Below, piece by piece: positions 1-11,312 of a DNA stretch of 64,000 nt. The first letter of the stretch is position 1. Each line of letters starts with the position of its first letter. Both the position numbers and the translations under genes were made by a program. Below the pieces are notes generated by a model. That model saw only the letters and a program-made list of their open reading frames with translations, was not told the DNA's origin and did no database searches. Source of the DNA: Durusdinium trenchii (lineage: Eukaryota > Sar > Dinophyceae > Suessiales > Symbiodiniaceae); contig CAXAMN010008546.1 of the NCBI GenBank assembly GCA_963970005.1, positions 178,368 through 242,367 of the forward strand, read 5' to 3'.

Positions 1-691
1 ACATGCTGTATGGATGTAATCCCGATCCCCTAAACTGGATGGTATGAGATTATGTGATGATATGTGATGGGTCAGGCATTTGTCACCCACGCACGCAGGA
101 TTTGTTTTTCTGGATTTCAGTCTCGACTTCTATCCAGAACCCTGGGACAAGGGAGGCAAACCCAAGAAGCACTGAACCCACAGGTGTCAAATGTTGGTGA
201 TCCCATGCGGCAAGGCTTTACACTTGATGCTATCCGAACAACCCCCAAGCTCCCGTGATTGTCCCATGTTTGCCTTCCAGGTGGTGCTCGAGTTTTCTTT
301 TGCTTCGACGGTAGGAGTTGTATTTATATTACTATTTTATATCAGAGTGAGATGAGAATTGTGGCAGCTGAGGATGGATGAAATCCAAACTCCCTCCAGC
401 TAAAGGAGGACGCAGAAGAGGATGAAGAGGCAAGTGGCCGGCGTAGAGGAGTAGTGAGTACATTTTGTAAGATGGCTAGCATGCAGAGTGTTGCATATCA
501 ACTGTGCAACTGTTGCTACAATTTGGAGGGCCCCAGGCCAATATTGTGCCATGCCTACTCAGGGCCAACGCGTCTCGGTCCATGCTCGGTCGAGAGAACA
601 GAGAGGAGCCCGGGAGCAGCTTGACGTGCCAAGGCCCAGAGGATGTGGAGGGGAAGGATCAGCTCGAGCAACCTGGGTCTTCATGGTGAAG
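1..691. other. Left edge, no gene recognised
   Basis: Mixed-composition DNA without an open block that fits the splice pattern seen elsewhere. It may be intron or intergenic DNA left of the exon at 692. Confidence 0.4.
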
Positions 692-772
692 GGAGCCCTT
701 GTGAACTGGGACGTACGCTGTGCAACGAGAAGTACGAAGTGGACTTGATGCACTGGCACCTGTCAGATCTCG
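692..772 (+). CDS. Candidate internal exon, unknown gene
   Basis: An AG|G acceptor precedes 692 and a G|GTTCC donor follows 772. The block is open in phase 1 to phase 1 and reads ...NEKYEVDLMHWHLSDL... (position 735 onward). It joins in frame to the next candidate at 820. I do not recognise the protein. The frame match of the pair is the main support. Confidence 0.35.
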
Positions 773-819
773 GTTCCTGACACGGAGACTTCACGAGCCT
801 GCAGGCTCGCACATCCCAG

Positions 820-935
820 GCACGGTGCGCTCTTCGGGTGATGATCTTGGCGCGCGACACAGAACCGAGCTCAAGGAGCAACCGCCACTCTTGCGGCACT
901 CTGGCATACCCGCCGCAAGACGACGCGGCGCGGGG
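820..935 (+). CDS. Candidate internal exon, unknown gene
   Basis: It starts after CCCAG|GC at 820 in the phase left by the exon at 692-772. It stays open through a polar stretch (SSGDDLGARHRTELKEQ) to a GGG|GTGGG donor. Intron between the two would be 47 bp, very short for this window, so one of the two boundaries may be wrong. Confidence 0.3.
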
Positions 936-2481
936 GTGGGGGTTGGTTGTTTCAATTGGGGGAGTGGTAGGTCTTGGGCCTCACATCTTGGGCGGTCTGG
1001 GCATTGAATGAGCTCGAAGTTGGGCGTCCTTGGCAAGTGACCGGAGATGTCGCTCTCAGCTTCACACTTGACCAGCCGCCTTCGCCGCCAGCCGCTTTCT
1101 ATGACGAAAAAAACCCCACGGTTTGGTGACCTGGCGCGACTTCGAAGGAAGAGCTGGACTTCCGTCACACCCACCTGACGGTGCCTGTTGGCACCTAACT
1201 ATATAGTCACCGACGGCGCTGGACACGTTTGGGACGTCAGGTTCGCTCCGCTGGGTGGGCCTGGCCCCCGAGATGCCAAGGTGCCTGCTGTGCTCTTGCT
1301 CCCCGGATGAACGGGTCGGACGGCGGCGAAGGTGAGGACACCATCCGCGTGACCCGGTCATCAGATTCCCAAACTGTTCCAAGAGTAGGACCTTGAGCTG
1401 TTCACCTGAATATTCCAAAGATACAACCTAATAGCGATGGACTCCAACCTAACAGCGATGGCTTCCAACCTCAAGCCTTGTGCTGTTGAAAGTTCATTTA
1501 GCTGACATTCTCTAGGATTGACAACTCTCAGAGCAGTGCGAGGTTCATCAATAATAGACCGAAGAACACCACGGAGATTCTCCCGTATCTCTCCACCGGC
1601 ATTTGGCACCAGGGAAAGAACACCAAAGGATATAGAAAACAATGCCTTCAGGATTTGGTGATCAGCCTTAATGATTTGGTGAAGGACCTGAATGATTTGG
1701 TGAAGGACCTGAATGATTTGGCGACCAGGGTACATGATTCATTGCATTTTCTGATTTTGTTGGTGATTTGGGGACCAATCAATTGCAATGTCTGACCACC
1801 TCGCTGAAGTGGATCTGCCAAAAGCCAAGCTGAGGATGCTTGTGTGTAGACACCTGAATCTTCCTGGAGCCCCACTGGAGTCCCAAACTGATACCTTAAG
1901 TTTGTTCAAAGGGCGCCAGGCTGAGTAGTTGCTTTGAAACACCCAGATGAAACCCCAAACTACCCTCAGCGATCTCTTTCTCTCTCTCCCTGTTTGTAGT
2001 ATCAAGCAGATGGGCGGTAGGGAGAGTTGTTTTCCAGTCCGAACAAAAACATTATACCCTAGAAGTCCAAAGACTATATTTTGACCGGCTGAAGTAAAGG
2101 AAGTTCCCTTTCAGTTCCCCTAAAGACCATTCTTTTTATAGTCTTTGACTCCCAGGGATTATATAACTATATTTGATACTATCTGTAGAAAACACTTGGA
2201 TGGGTCCCACCCGCAGCACTCTTTGGTCCAGCGGAGCCGCTCAACTTGCCCGACCCGCTCAGTGCTCGCATGCTCTGCTCAGTGCCTTCGATGCACTGCT
2301 CATCAGAGCGCTGGTCGCGGCGCATGAAAAACATGCAGACCACCGAAATCTTTGCTGGGTAGACTTAGCCATGCGAAACCCGAAACGAGACCGGGGTCTT
2401 TCCAGGTCTGAGAGGTCTCCCATGTCTTGAGCTACCCATGAAGCATGCACTTGGATGAGTCAAACTTCACATTTCACAGCT
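936..2481. other. No gene recognised
   Basis: Contains a short direct repeat, ATGATTTGGTGAAGGACCTGA-like, at about 1672-1725 and a CT run near 1977-1992. No exon could be supported. Confidence 0.4.
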
Positions 2482-2755
2482 ATGGCAACCATTTTTCATG
2501 CGCAGGTTCTCCTGTTGCTGCTTGCGATGCCAGTGGGCGTGCCGAACCCAGTCACACTCAGCGTTTTCCAGTTGCGGGTGATGGGCTCAAGGGTTTTGGG
2601 GCGCGGTTGCAGCGCTCAGGCCACCACATCAGCTTGCACTTCTGCGACAGACAGCGAAGAGCGGACCGCCCTCCTGCAGAAGCCAGGACACGTTCATGGA
2701 GCCAGCGATGTCGATGTCATCGACGACGAGTTGGATCACGATGAAGGGGTGCAAG
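2482..2755 (+). CDS. First exon of a putative secreted or membrane protein
   Basis: ATG at 2482 opens a 91-codon block that ends at CAAG|GTACGTG, a strong donor, in phase 1. The N terminus is a textbook signal sequence: MATIFHAQ then a hydrophobic core VLLLLLAMPVGV. The rest is Ser/Thr-rich, then acidic (DVDVIDDELDHDEG). TTTCACAG ends at 2479 just before the ATG and could be a spliced-leader acceptor. An upstream in-frame ATG at 2455 is less likely because it would bury the signal. Family unknown. The next exons of the gene are not certain. Confidence 0.5.
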
Positions 2756-4027
2756 GTACGTGTTACCCTTCGCTGGCTCCTTGAACATTGAAACATGTCT
2801 TGGCTCTTGAGAGGATCCTGAAAAGCTCAAGGGCTTGGGGTTTATTGGAGATAGTAGGAGCATGTTCTTTGAATGGCTACCACTGTCGGTGGAGAGTTTT
2901 TTGCATCCTTCCCACAGAGTGCTGGGAGTTTTCTGGCGGCAATCCGGGAATACTGTAGCACAGGTTGTGGTTTTCTTCGCACGCACAGGTTTTGGGTTCA
3001 ATTCACTGGTGATTCACTGACCATGGCGGGCGATGTGTTGCTCGCCATCACGACGGTGATTGATTGATTGATTGAAAGGCTGCCTCGTAGGAAGTTGGTC
3101 GAAACAAGCATGTCCCCTCCATTGATTTAATAGGCTTTACCGAATCAACTAAGGATTTTACACTTCAAAAACCAGGTCAACCATTGTTTAAATGGTCAGG
3201 GAAGTCTAGGGCATCTAATCGCGGGTGATAGTGCCATTGTTTGAACTGCAGACGAATAGGTGGGCCTTAGCATCAACCCTTGTAAAGCCGGGTAGGACGA
3301 GGCAAAAACCGAGGTTTGTGACAGAGGTCAAACCCTCAGACGGATCAAAACGTTCCTCGGGTTCTTCAAAAAATCTGCCACCTCTGATTGAACCGTTCTT
3401 ACCTTCTCCACGCCCCAAGCCCCCAACTTCAAACTTGTGTGACATCTCTCCATGCTGAGGCTTTCAAAAAAGATTGCAACCATTATTTGTTATTGCAAGC
3501 CAACATTGAAGTTGGGGTGAAAAAGGGGGGTTGTTTGCCAGACTTGGACATGTGATGTGATGGCTGCTTTTTTTTGAGGAACCCAGTGTTTCAAAACAAG
3601 TGAAAACCAGAAGCTGCCCGAGCTGAACTCTGTGAACAAAGCACTGAACACAAGTGACACAATCGAACTTGCGTTCGCCTCTGTCGAGCCCCCCCTATCT
3701 CGTCCCACTTTCTTAGGCCATGTGACCAATGTGGTATGTCTTGTAACCCACCTGCCGAACCAAAAACCAGCACGCGACGCGTAGATCAAAGGCGCATCAA
3801 AAATGATGCGCAACAAGGCCCAATCGATTGGGATAGCCATGAATACCTCCATATCACATGTCTCTTGTTTTCCATATTCACCTTGAGCTAAGCTCATGAT
3901 CTCTTGCGAAGCTAGCGGGTGAATCAGATCCCCTTCAGAACGACTCCGAAATTCCCCTTCTCAACCACACATCTATAGAAACCGTTCACGCAGCGGAAAT
4001 GGCTCACGCCTCGCCACCCCTTGCCAG

Positions 4028-4112
4028 GTTCCAATCTGTCGTCGCCGCCGGCGAGACGGAAATTGCAACCACTACGGCGTGTGTGACAGTTGCCGGCGCC
4101 GACGACGCATGG
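4028..4112 (+). CDS. Candidate internal exon, unknown protein
   Basis: AG|G acceptor (TTGCCAG|GTTCC) and GT donor (TGG|GTACTG). It reads ...VAAGETEIATTTACVTVAGA... and ends in phase 0, matching the next exon at 4837. A second frame is also open (Cys/Arg-rich), so the reading is not unique. Confidence 0.4.
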
Positions 4113-4173
4113 GTACTGAAGATTCTCATGGCGACTGTAGCTAGAAGAACGGGGTGCTCAAGCTTTTGCAACT

Positions 4174-4270
4174 CCCAGACACTCCATGGGACTGGTATAT
4201 TTACCTACATTGACTCCCCTGGCACCACCCCAACTGATCGGCATATATTCCATACATGGAGTGTTTGGGA
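4174..4270. mobile_element. TIR element, CCCAGACACTCCATG family (family 1)
   Basis: Left arm TCCCAGACACTCCATG (4173-4188) and right arm CATGGAGTGTTTGGGA (4255-4270) are inverted repeats with one mismatch around a loop of about 66 bp. The same arms recur at 30259-30345 and, at the left only, at 32355. Size and structure are MITE- or introner-like. It lies in the intron between the candidate exons at 4028-4112 and 4837-4912. Confidence 0.7.
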
Positions 4271-4836
4271 CTTAATTCGGTATCAACATGGCGGCGGAGC
4301 TCAGTCGTCGTGCATGTTTGGTACACCCCTGCAGTCATCACCCTCCTGCAGGTGAGAAGCGTTTTGTTTAGAAGCTGTGCCTGAGTTGCCGAGCAAGTAT
4401 AGAAATTCATATCAAATTATTAGGATAGTCTTTCCAGATGGTCTCTGCGAATCTCTCGTCAAAAAGAGTCGCTGAATGTCGCTGAGATTCTGATGAAATC
4501 CTGTGAAGTATCTAAGAGTTTCTACTCTATGGTTTTAATGATGTGTGTGTCGCGAGTAATTGAGCCAACATTGGCAAATTCACTCATGCCCCACCCTATT
4601 TGCTCACGATGCCCCGGAAGACATCCCCGATGACAGTTGCAGCAATCTTTGGATGTAGTGGTAAACGGAGTAAAACAATCCAGCGTCAGAACATACAAGA
4701 AACACCACACTTTCTATATTCAAGTCATTTCACTGTTGATGTCATGTTTCTGGTGGAAACATGTTCAACGTTTTGTTTACGATGTGCATGTGTCCATCCG
4801 CATGTACGGTCCATCCACCTGTTCCGCGCCACCCAG

Positions 4837-4912
4837 GTCATGTGCTACGCAGTGGTGCCTTGGACCGAACTCTTGGGGTCCGTGGCACCGGTCACCGCGG
4901 AGATCCGGTCAG
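4837..4912 (+). CDS. Candidate internal exon, unknown protein
   Basis: Starts after CACCCAG|GTC in phase 0 and reads VMCYAVVPWTELLGSVAPVT onward. Ends TCAG|GTCAGTG in phase 1. It joins in frame both to the exon at 4028 and to the one at 5404, which is the best evidence that these are real exons of one gene. Confidence 0.45.
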
Positions 4913-5403
4913 GTCAGTGTGACCTCGGTGGACGCGAAGCGAAGGTGGCTTCCAGGTTCGCATGGTTTGCCGATGGGCCTTCAGTGCCTTGGGCAGGTTG
5001 GGAGATCTGTGCGGAGGCTTTTTTGGGATACTTGGGTACCAAAAAGGAGTTTTATTTGTTGCACTTCATAAGCCATTGGACGAGCCAGTAGCCTAGACTG
5101 AATAGATCATTACGGATCATGGATCGTAGAATAGATCAAGGAGTGAAAATTTTGGAAAAGAGGAGGGAATGTGTTGTTGCCTTTGCCCTTTCATATATAT
5201 ACTGTATATATAACTTATTAAATATCGATCTATTATATATTATATACACAAATATTTGTTCTCATTTTGTGTTCGTATTTTTCTGGGTCTCCCTACCGTT
5301 GATTCTTGGGGAGTTTCATAAGAATACCAACAACAAAATATAGCCATATAGTTAGCATGTCAAAATGTAACATGTAACCTTTCAAACAGCGCTGCCGTCC
5401 CAG

Positions 5404-5682
5404 GTCCTTCGGGTCTACGAAGGCCTACCACCATCATCGCGGTGCTACACCGGCACAGTGATCGCTACACGTGGCAGTGCCAGCGCTGGCACTGGTTTCT
5501 TCCACTCAGGCACTGCCTGGCGGCGTCTCGTCCACTCGTCCATCGTTATTTGGTGGTTCTTCTCGCCCATGCTTCGTCGCAATCGACGCGTCGAGACCGT
5601 GACGACCGCCTTCCTTTTGCGGCATTGGGGCGGAGCGGTGCAAAGCCGCCAGTCGCAGCGTTGGACGAGTCGGAGAGCCTCG
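5404..5682 (+). CDS. Candidate long exon, unknown protein
   Basis: Acceptor GTCCCAG|GT and donor CTCG|GTTCG give a phase 1 to phase 1 exon of 279 nt that stays open throughout. It includes HRYLVVLLAHASS, a short hydrophobic stretch, and an Arg-rich segment, and ends VAALDESESL. No family recognised. Another frame is also partly open. Confidence 0.45.
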
Positions 5683-6264
5683 GTTCGTGGATGTGACTGG
5701 GTGTGGGGGGGGGGTGATTCCCTGGAACAGTCAGAAGGATATATCACGAATTCGTCGTTGGTTCGCTTTGCTGCTTTTCTTTTGCTGTTGAGATGTTTTT
5801 GCGTTTCTTCACCAGGTGTTGAGTCCTGTTCAATCCTTTTTGGCGAATCATTCGTGTTTGACCAGACTTTTCGGATGCTTTTCATGCTTACTATATAGAG
5901 TGTGGTTAGGATATTTTTTACTACAGAATGTATATTTGGTTTGGCGAATGTATTCTTTTCGGCATTCCAACCCCAAGCGTTTCTCAGCTTAAATGCATCC
6001 TTGTCATGCTGTGTCATGTATTCACACGTGGCCTTGTCTTGTGTCACACGACCAATCATCCACAACCGTGCCTTCCAAGGAGTGCTTTTGGGTGCAAAGC
6101 AACTGCGTCCTGCTTGGTATGTCACTCGGATTCCAAGAGGTCTCCACGTAGCCACCACATGCCGTAAACGGTTGTTGTTGAATGTTGATAGTTATGGGCC
6201 ATGTCCATGTGTGGAAACCCTCAGGGTTTTTCTTCGTGAAAACGCCGTCCATCAGCTGATGCAG

Positions 6265-6389
6265 GGCGCGCTTGGCTGTCCTTGGATGGCTCAGGGCAGC
6301 CAATTCGGGATGGAAGTTTGCACCGGACTGGCCGAAGGCGGATCTGGGCCATCTGCACGCTTCACACGGCTTCCTTCGTTTGGCCGCTG
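6265..6389 (+). CDS. Candidate exon or open block, unknown protein
   Basis: GATGCAG|GG acceptor puts it in phase with the exon ending at 5682. It reads RAWLSLDGSGQPIRDGSLHR and continues to a stop at 6390. The true donor is not resolved, so the 3 prime end is an upper limit. Confidence 0.35.
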
Positions 6390-6808
6390 TGAAAACGGAG
6401 AACGGCGGTTTTGGGGTGGGGATGTTGACTGGCTTTGGGCTGTCGTCGGTTTCGGGGTGTCCCGTCGCGTGGCCGCAGGGCACGAAGCTGAGAAGTTCAG
6501 AGATGGCCAAAACTGTTGGAATCATCGAAGTGGAGTGAAAACCACCTGGAACAGGTCTTCGGAATGGTTGGTCATCCACTGCATCCATTTTTCTGGGCCA
6601 TGTAACGAGTGATCTCAAGGAGTATGTGGGTGTGTATTAACATAGGGAGGCCTCCCAGTTCGACCCCTTTGAAGCAACACTTCGACCCTAAGACATCACC
6701 CAGATGACCCCCAAGACCGACCTCCGGAACCTCCCGGTTCTGGGGGGGCATCCGGTTCATGTCTCCCACGGTTCAGCCCGGGGTCCATTGGTTTGGACCC
6801 ACACCCAG

Positions 6809-6916
6809 GACGCGACCAGCCGGAGGGTCGTGACCCTCACCTCGACCGGTCTGGGCGGTCATCGCCCGAGCGGAGCCCGACCTGCGGAGGGGCCACAGCG
6901 TGAACTGCACTGCAGA
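6809..6916 (+). CDS. Candidate coding block, ambiguous frame
   Basis: Follows ACACCCAG|GA and is open in two frames up to stops near 6917. GC-rich like the exons nearby. No family. Confidence 0.2.
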
Positions 6917-7289
6917 TGAGCTGCTGGCCGTCCGACCGCGATGCACTCTTGACACACTCAGATGGCACCCTCTGAGACGACCGACCTGGCGAACTGGCAT
7001 CAAAGGTGATAGCAAGTTCTCTAGCAAGTTCTCTAGCATGGGGTGATTCGTTCTGCCCGGACGTGGCCTGATGCCCTTCGTCCTTTCCTCCAGCGGCATG
7101 CGCTCGACTGTATGACCCGGAGAACAGGGAGGCAATCGGGGAAGGGGCACGGGAGGCTGGGCAATGGATGATTTGTGGCCATGGTTTCTTTATGTGTCTT
7201 CACTTGAGTAGCATGTCTTATTCAATGATATAATTAGACTAGGCTGTAACTCACCAAATGTTTGCCAAGGCATTTGTGTGATACATTAT

Positions 7290-7445
7290 GTGCGGCGAAG
7301 GCTCGCGAAGGCTCTGGCGTAGGCCCTTGGATTTCACACAGACGAGGCCAACTTGCGAAGGCTAACTGAGAGAGTGTACGAAAGGTTGCGAAGCCCATTC
7401 GCGAAGCCTCTTGTGTTGTACGAAGAAGCCTCGCGAAGCCACCCT
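7290..7445. repeat. Scattered GCGAAG / CTTCGC motifs
   Basis: GCGAAGGCT and AGCCTCGCGAAGCC motifs appear at least seven times, partly inverted. It may be an eroded inverted-repeat element. Confidence 0.4.
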
Positions 7446-7631
7446 TCCCACAAATTCTGATCCTGCAAAACGCCCAGCGTAGGCAACTCAGCAGTGTTTA
7501 GAACACAGCCCACTTGTTGTGCTCGCACTTGTATTGTCATGTATGCATTTGTGGTGCTCAAGGCACTGCTGAGGCGTGGAAGGACTACTCCTCAAAGCGG
7601 GCGCTTGTTGAAGTGCAGCGACTCGGCTTAA

Positions 7632-7919
7632 AAGGAGGCGTGCTTCAGCCTGCCAATTGGTTTTCCTTTGTCCCGTGTTGTGCATGAGAAGATCGACAGG
7701 CTGTTCAATTCACACCTGAGGTACATCAGACATTCGCACAATGATGTCAACCGCTACTTTGCACATGGTGAGCATGCCAACAGTTCAGTGCTGGACTTGA
7801 TCGAGGACCTCATCAATGAGAAAGCCCACCCAGGACAGCCAAGCACGAGTGCTTCAAGTGCCACACTTGCCGATGTGTTCACATACAAGTCCCAGTGTGC
7901 CTTTGGAGATTTCCCATAG
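7632..7919 (+). CDS. Unidentified ORF, possible terminal exon
   Basis: Open for about 95 codons to TAG at 7917-7919. The sequence from about 7671 looks protein-like (charged, mixed composition: VHEKIDRLFNSHLRYIRHSH and later SSVLDLIEDLINEKAHPG). No ATG start inside the front part and no clear AG|G acceptor, so it could be an exon, a pseudogene or a mobile-element remnant. Minisatellite DNA begins about 60 bp after the stop. Confidence 0.35.
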   Translation, partial: KEACFSLPIGFPLSRVVHEKIDRLFNSHLRYIRHSHNDVNRYFAHGEHANSSVLDLIEDLINEKAHPGQPSTSASSATLADVFTYKSQCAFGDFP

Positions 7920-7974
7920 ACAACTGACATTTTTCCCCAAACAGTTTACTGTTAGGGGTTCTTAGTTCTTTCTT

Positions 7975-8565
7975 AAGATGTGTCCGCCCTTTGTGTCACT
8001 GCTGGTGTCCGCCCTTTTCCGCTGGCCATGTAGCATTTCTATTCATTTGTCTCCCAGGTTTGTGACTGTGGTCCCCCCTTTTCCGCTGGCCATGTAGCAC
8101 TTCTATTCATTTGTCTCCCAGGTCTGTCGCTGATGGTGTCCGCCCTTTTCCGCTGGCCATGTAGCATTTCTCTTCATTTGCAATATGTCCTTTTCCGTTG
8201 GCCATGTAGCATTTCTGTTCATTTGTCTCCGAGGTGTGTCACTGCTGGTGTCCGCCCTTTTCTGCAGGTGATGCAACATTTCTAATTATTCCCCAAACAG
8301 TTTGCCGCATTTCAATTCGTTTGTCTTTACAGTGATTTCTTTACTTTTGTCTCCCAGGTTCGGTGCCTGCACTGCTGGTGTCCGCCCTTTTCCGCTGGCC
8401 ATGCAGCATTCCTATTCATTTGTTTCCCATGTGGTTTGCTTACCTTTATCTTCCAGGTTGGGTGCCTGCACTGCTGGCATCCGCCCTTTTCCCCTTTCCA
8501 GCATTTCTATTCATTTGTCTCCCAGGTGATTTCTGTACTTCCCCAAACAGGTTACTGTTAGGGGT
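7975..8565. repeat. Minisatellite, unit with TGTCCGCCCTTTTCCGCTGG
   Basis: Imperfect tandem units of about 70-110 bp share TGTCCGCCCTTTTCCGCTGG, CCATGTAGCATTTCTATTCA and TTTGTCTCCCAGGT. At least six units are visible. It runs into the assembly gap. Confidence 0.85.
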
Positions 8566-8635
8566 TCTAAATGCTTTCTAAGAGTGTTTGCCTTGCTGCC
8601 GGACAGCGTGTCCGCCTTCCGTCCGGCTTGTCTCC

Positions 8636-8951
8636 NNNNNNNNNNNNNNNNNNNNNNNNNNNNNNNNNNNNNNNNNNNNNNNNNNNNNNNNNNNNNNNNN
8701 NNNNNNNNNNNNNNNNNNNNNNNNNNNNNNNNNNNNNNNNNNNNNNNNNNNNNNNNNNNNNNNNNNNNNNNNNNNNNNNNNNNNNNNNNNNNNNNNNNNN
8801 NNNNNNNNNNNNNNNNNNNNNNNNNNNNNNNNNNNNNNNNNNNNNNNNNNNNNNNNNNNNNNNNNNNNNNNNNNNNNNNNNNNNNNNNNNNNNNNNNNNN
8901 NNNNNNNNNNNNNNNNNNNNNNNNNNNNNNNNNNNNNNNNNNNNNNNNNNN
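8636..8951. other. Assembly gap (316 N)
   Basis: Run of N inside tandem repeats. The gap is probably caused by repeat collapse; its true size is unknown. Confidence 0.99.
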
Positions 8952-9600
8952 CCCTTGTTGTTGGTCACTGTGTCCGTCTTGTCTCCCTTCTGTTTCCTCT
9001 TTTCTCCCTTCTTGTCTCCCTTCTTGTTGGTCATTTGTGTCCGGCTTGTCTCTCTTCTGTTTTCCTTTGTCTCCGGTCTTGTCTCCCTTCTTGTTGGACA
9101 CTGTGTCCGTCTTGTCTCCCTTCTTTCCTTTACATGTGCCTCCTCTCTCCCCCCTCTCGCTTGCAACCCTTCACATTTGTTTCCTAGCTGCTCTGCCCTG
9201 CAATCCTTTACATTTGTCTCCCAGCTCTGGGCTGCGTGTCGCTTGCAATCCTTTACATTTGTCTCCCTGTGTTTACATTTGTCTCCCAGCTCTGGACTGC
9301 TGTGTCCGCCTCTGCCTTGCAATTCTTAATTTTACATGTGTCTCCCAGCTCTGACTGCTGTGTCCGCCTCTGCCTTGCAATCCTTTACATGTGTCCTCGC
9401 AAGCCTTTGCATTTGTCTCCCAGCTCTAGACTGCTGTGTCCGCCTCTGCCTTGCAATCCGTTATTTGTCACACAGCTCTGGGCTGCATGTCGCTTGCAAT
9501 CCTCTACATTTGTCTCCCTGTGTCGACATGCGTCTCCCAGCTCTGGACTGCTGTGGCCGCCTCTCCCTTGCAATCCTTTGTCTCCCAGCTCTGGACGTCG
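8952..9600. repeat. Minisatellite, second block
   Basis: First part (8952-9130) repeats CTTGTCTCCCTTCTTGTTGG-type units. The second part repeats units of about 60-70 bp with GCAATCCTTTACATTTGTCT, CCCAGCTCTGGACTGCTGTG and TCCGCCTCTGCCTT. Both share the TTTGTCTCCCAG and TGTCCGCC words with the block left of the gap, so the three probably have one origin. Confidence 0.85.
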
Positions 9601-9838
9601 CAAGCTCTAGTTGCAGAGTGTTCCGGTTTTGAAAACCACAAACTGTTTGGGGTCTACGGTGGTGTAATTTGTTCAAACTACCCTCGAATTTCCATCTAAG
9701 CACATTCAAACCGCTGTTCTTAGCGCAGTGGTTCCAGTGGCACTGTCACCCCGAGATGCCACATATGGGGGTGCATATAAACCACCCAACTTGGCCAATC
9801 TGCGCCATCCACTTACTCTCAATCAACAGCTCCTCCAG

Positions 9839-10024
9839 GCCTGTCCCTGGCAGCCGACACGGCTTCAGCTTCCGCCTTGGGCACTGGCGGCCTTCGTGCT
9901 GCTTGGCGCTGCTGCCCGTGGCGCTGGCGTTCTCCACGCTACGACTCGACTCCTCCGAGGCACTGGCCTTGAGGCGCAGGAGCGCGCTGGCCTGAGCGAC
10001 GACGCACGCCTGCCTGAGCAACTG
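9839..10024 (+). CDS. Candidate exon, hydrophobic segment, unknown protein
   Basis: CTCCAG|GCC acceptor and CTG|GTGGTT donor enclose 62 open codons in phase 0. It has a hydrophobic stretch PPWALAAFVLLGAAARGAGV followed by a polar acidic tail (EAQERAGLSDDARLPEQL). No family recognised. It may belong to the gene that starts at 2482. Confidence 0.4.
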
Positions 10025-11170
10025 GTGGTTTGCTCCATCAGAGCTCCTGGACTTCCATGGCCAATAGAGTACTCTAAGTACTCTGTTTGACTCATCACTC
10101 GAGCGGTTGGTGCAATCAGAGTTGGTGCGGTTGGTGCAATCAGATCGAAGGTGGCTTGGATGTACCTAAAATGTTAAGAGCTGGTCAGCCAAAGGTTCTT
10201 TTTGATGTTGTTTTTGTGTTTCCCTTTTTGGGGTGGTACACACCTCACATCCAAGGTGTGCCTTAAATGTTTCAAAAGACACCAACACAACCAGCGTAGA
10301 ACCACTACAAATATACATAGTAACCCATTATAAAGCTGCCATTTCACGCACCACAAAATTACACAAGGAAAGGCACAACACAACCACTTAGAGAGCTGCA
10401 GCAACACGACCTCCTGAAGCATCCAAAACACCTGGCCCTTAGAAGCCTGCGGGCCTGCATTTGAACGCAGGCTGATGGAAGTGTGCGATGCTGGTGGGCA
10501 AGGGAAAGAAAAAGGTGTTTGAGGAGTGCGGACGGTTGGTGAAGCAGTTTTGGTAGACACAAGACATTGTTAATACATAGCACATAGGGCTTTTCTAGGT
10601 AAATTTATCCAGCTTCTCTTTGGGTTTGAAGAAGAGCCAGTACCGTTTTGTTTAACGACATGCACACGTTGGTGGGTGGACGATCGCATGTTCACATCAA
10701 GTATTTGCAGGCTTTACACATTTGCTGCGTTGGATTGGCTCGGTGTATTTGTTCATCAAGCTTTGCTTTCGCTGCGTCTTGGCTGCTTGCCGCTGCCAGT
10801 CAAGCTTTGCTTCTCGTGTGAAGGAAGGACAGGTGTCATCAGGCAAGCATCAAAGTCCACTCCTGCACTGACTGTCCGGAAAGCTCCGTTGGAGTGAAGA
10901 ATGGAAAGCAGAACAACCGCAGGTTCCAATGGTTCATGCAGCTTGACCTTGTCGCCCCAAGACTTTCCATTGTTTTCAAGTCGAACGTTGACCCTGTGAG
11001 TTCTGAGGGGACAAGTTTCTACCAGAGTGGGTTTTGGTAAAGTAAGATGTACATTCTAGATATTTCTAGATCAGTTTGAGGTAGGGAAGATCCCCTCCCC
11101 AAAACGTATCCACATCAATCTCATTCTTCATCTCCTCCCCAAAACGTCTCCTCACCTCCCGGCCGTCACA
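10025..11170. other. No certain gene; upstream region of the next start
   Basis: Holds a small open block near 10780-10896 ending in TGA but nothing I can place. The last 60 bases are C/T-rich, then CACAG at 11166-11170. Confidence 0.35.
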
Positions 11171-11225
11171 GGCCCGCCACGTTCCGACGCTTTTTTGTCG
11201 TCTCCGGCGAAGCCGGACGGGCGCC
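11171..11225 (+). promoter_or_regulatory. Possible 5 prime UTR after a spliced-leader acceptor
   Basis: A pyrimidine-rich tract (11133-11160) ends in CACAG at 11170, followed 55 nt later by an ATG in good context (GCGCCATGG). Dinoflagellate nuclear mRNAs receive a trans-spliced leader at such AG sites. The frame is open upstream of the ATG, so 11170 could instead be an ordinary acceptor. Confidence 0.35.
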
Positions 11226-11312
11226 ATGGCACTGGAGGCGGTGGAGGGTGATGCCGCACTGGAGGCCCTTGCAGAGCTGCTTTACGAGAAGCTTGGGCCG
11301 AGCTTTGGAGAG
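11226..11312 (+). CDS. Candidate first exon
   Basis: ATG at 11226 opens 29 codons, MALEAVEGDAALEALAELLY..., an acidic helix. Donor GAG|GTCCTC, phase 0. Linking it to the channel gene is inference. Confidence 0.4.

Noticed and set aside
3490-3897. Minus ORF of 135 codons with a hydrophobic start
   Set aside because: No splice sites, no recognised motif, and surrounding DNA looks like intron.
5445-6158. Minus ORF of 237 codons
   Set aside because: Overlaps the plus exon 5404-5682, which fits its neighbours in phase; the minus frame has no supporting feature.
8511-9354. ORFs spanning the N run
   Set aside because: They consist of unknown residues plus tandem-repeat translation and only exist because N codons are not stops.
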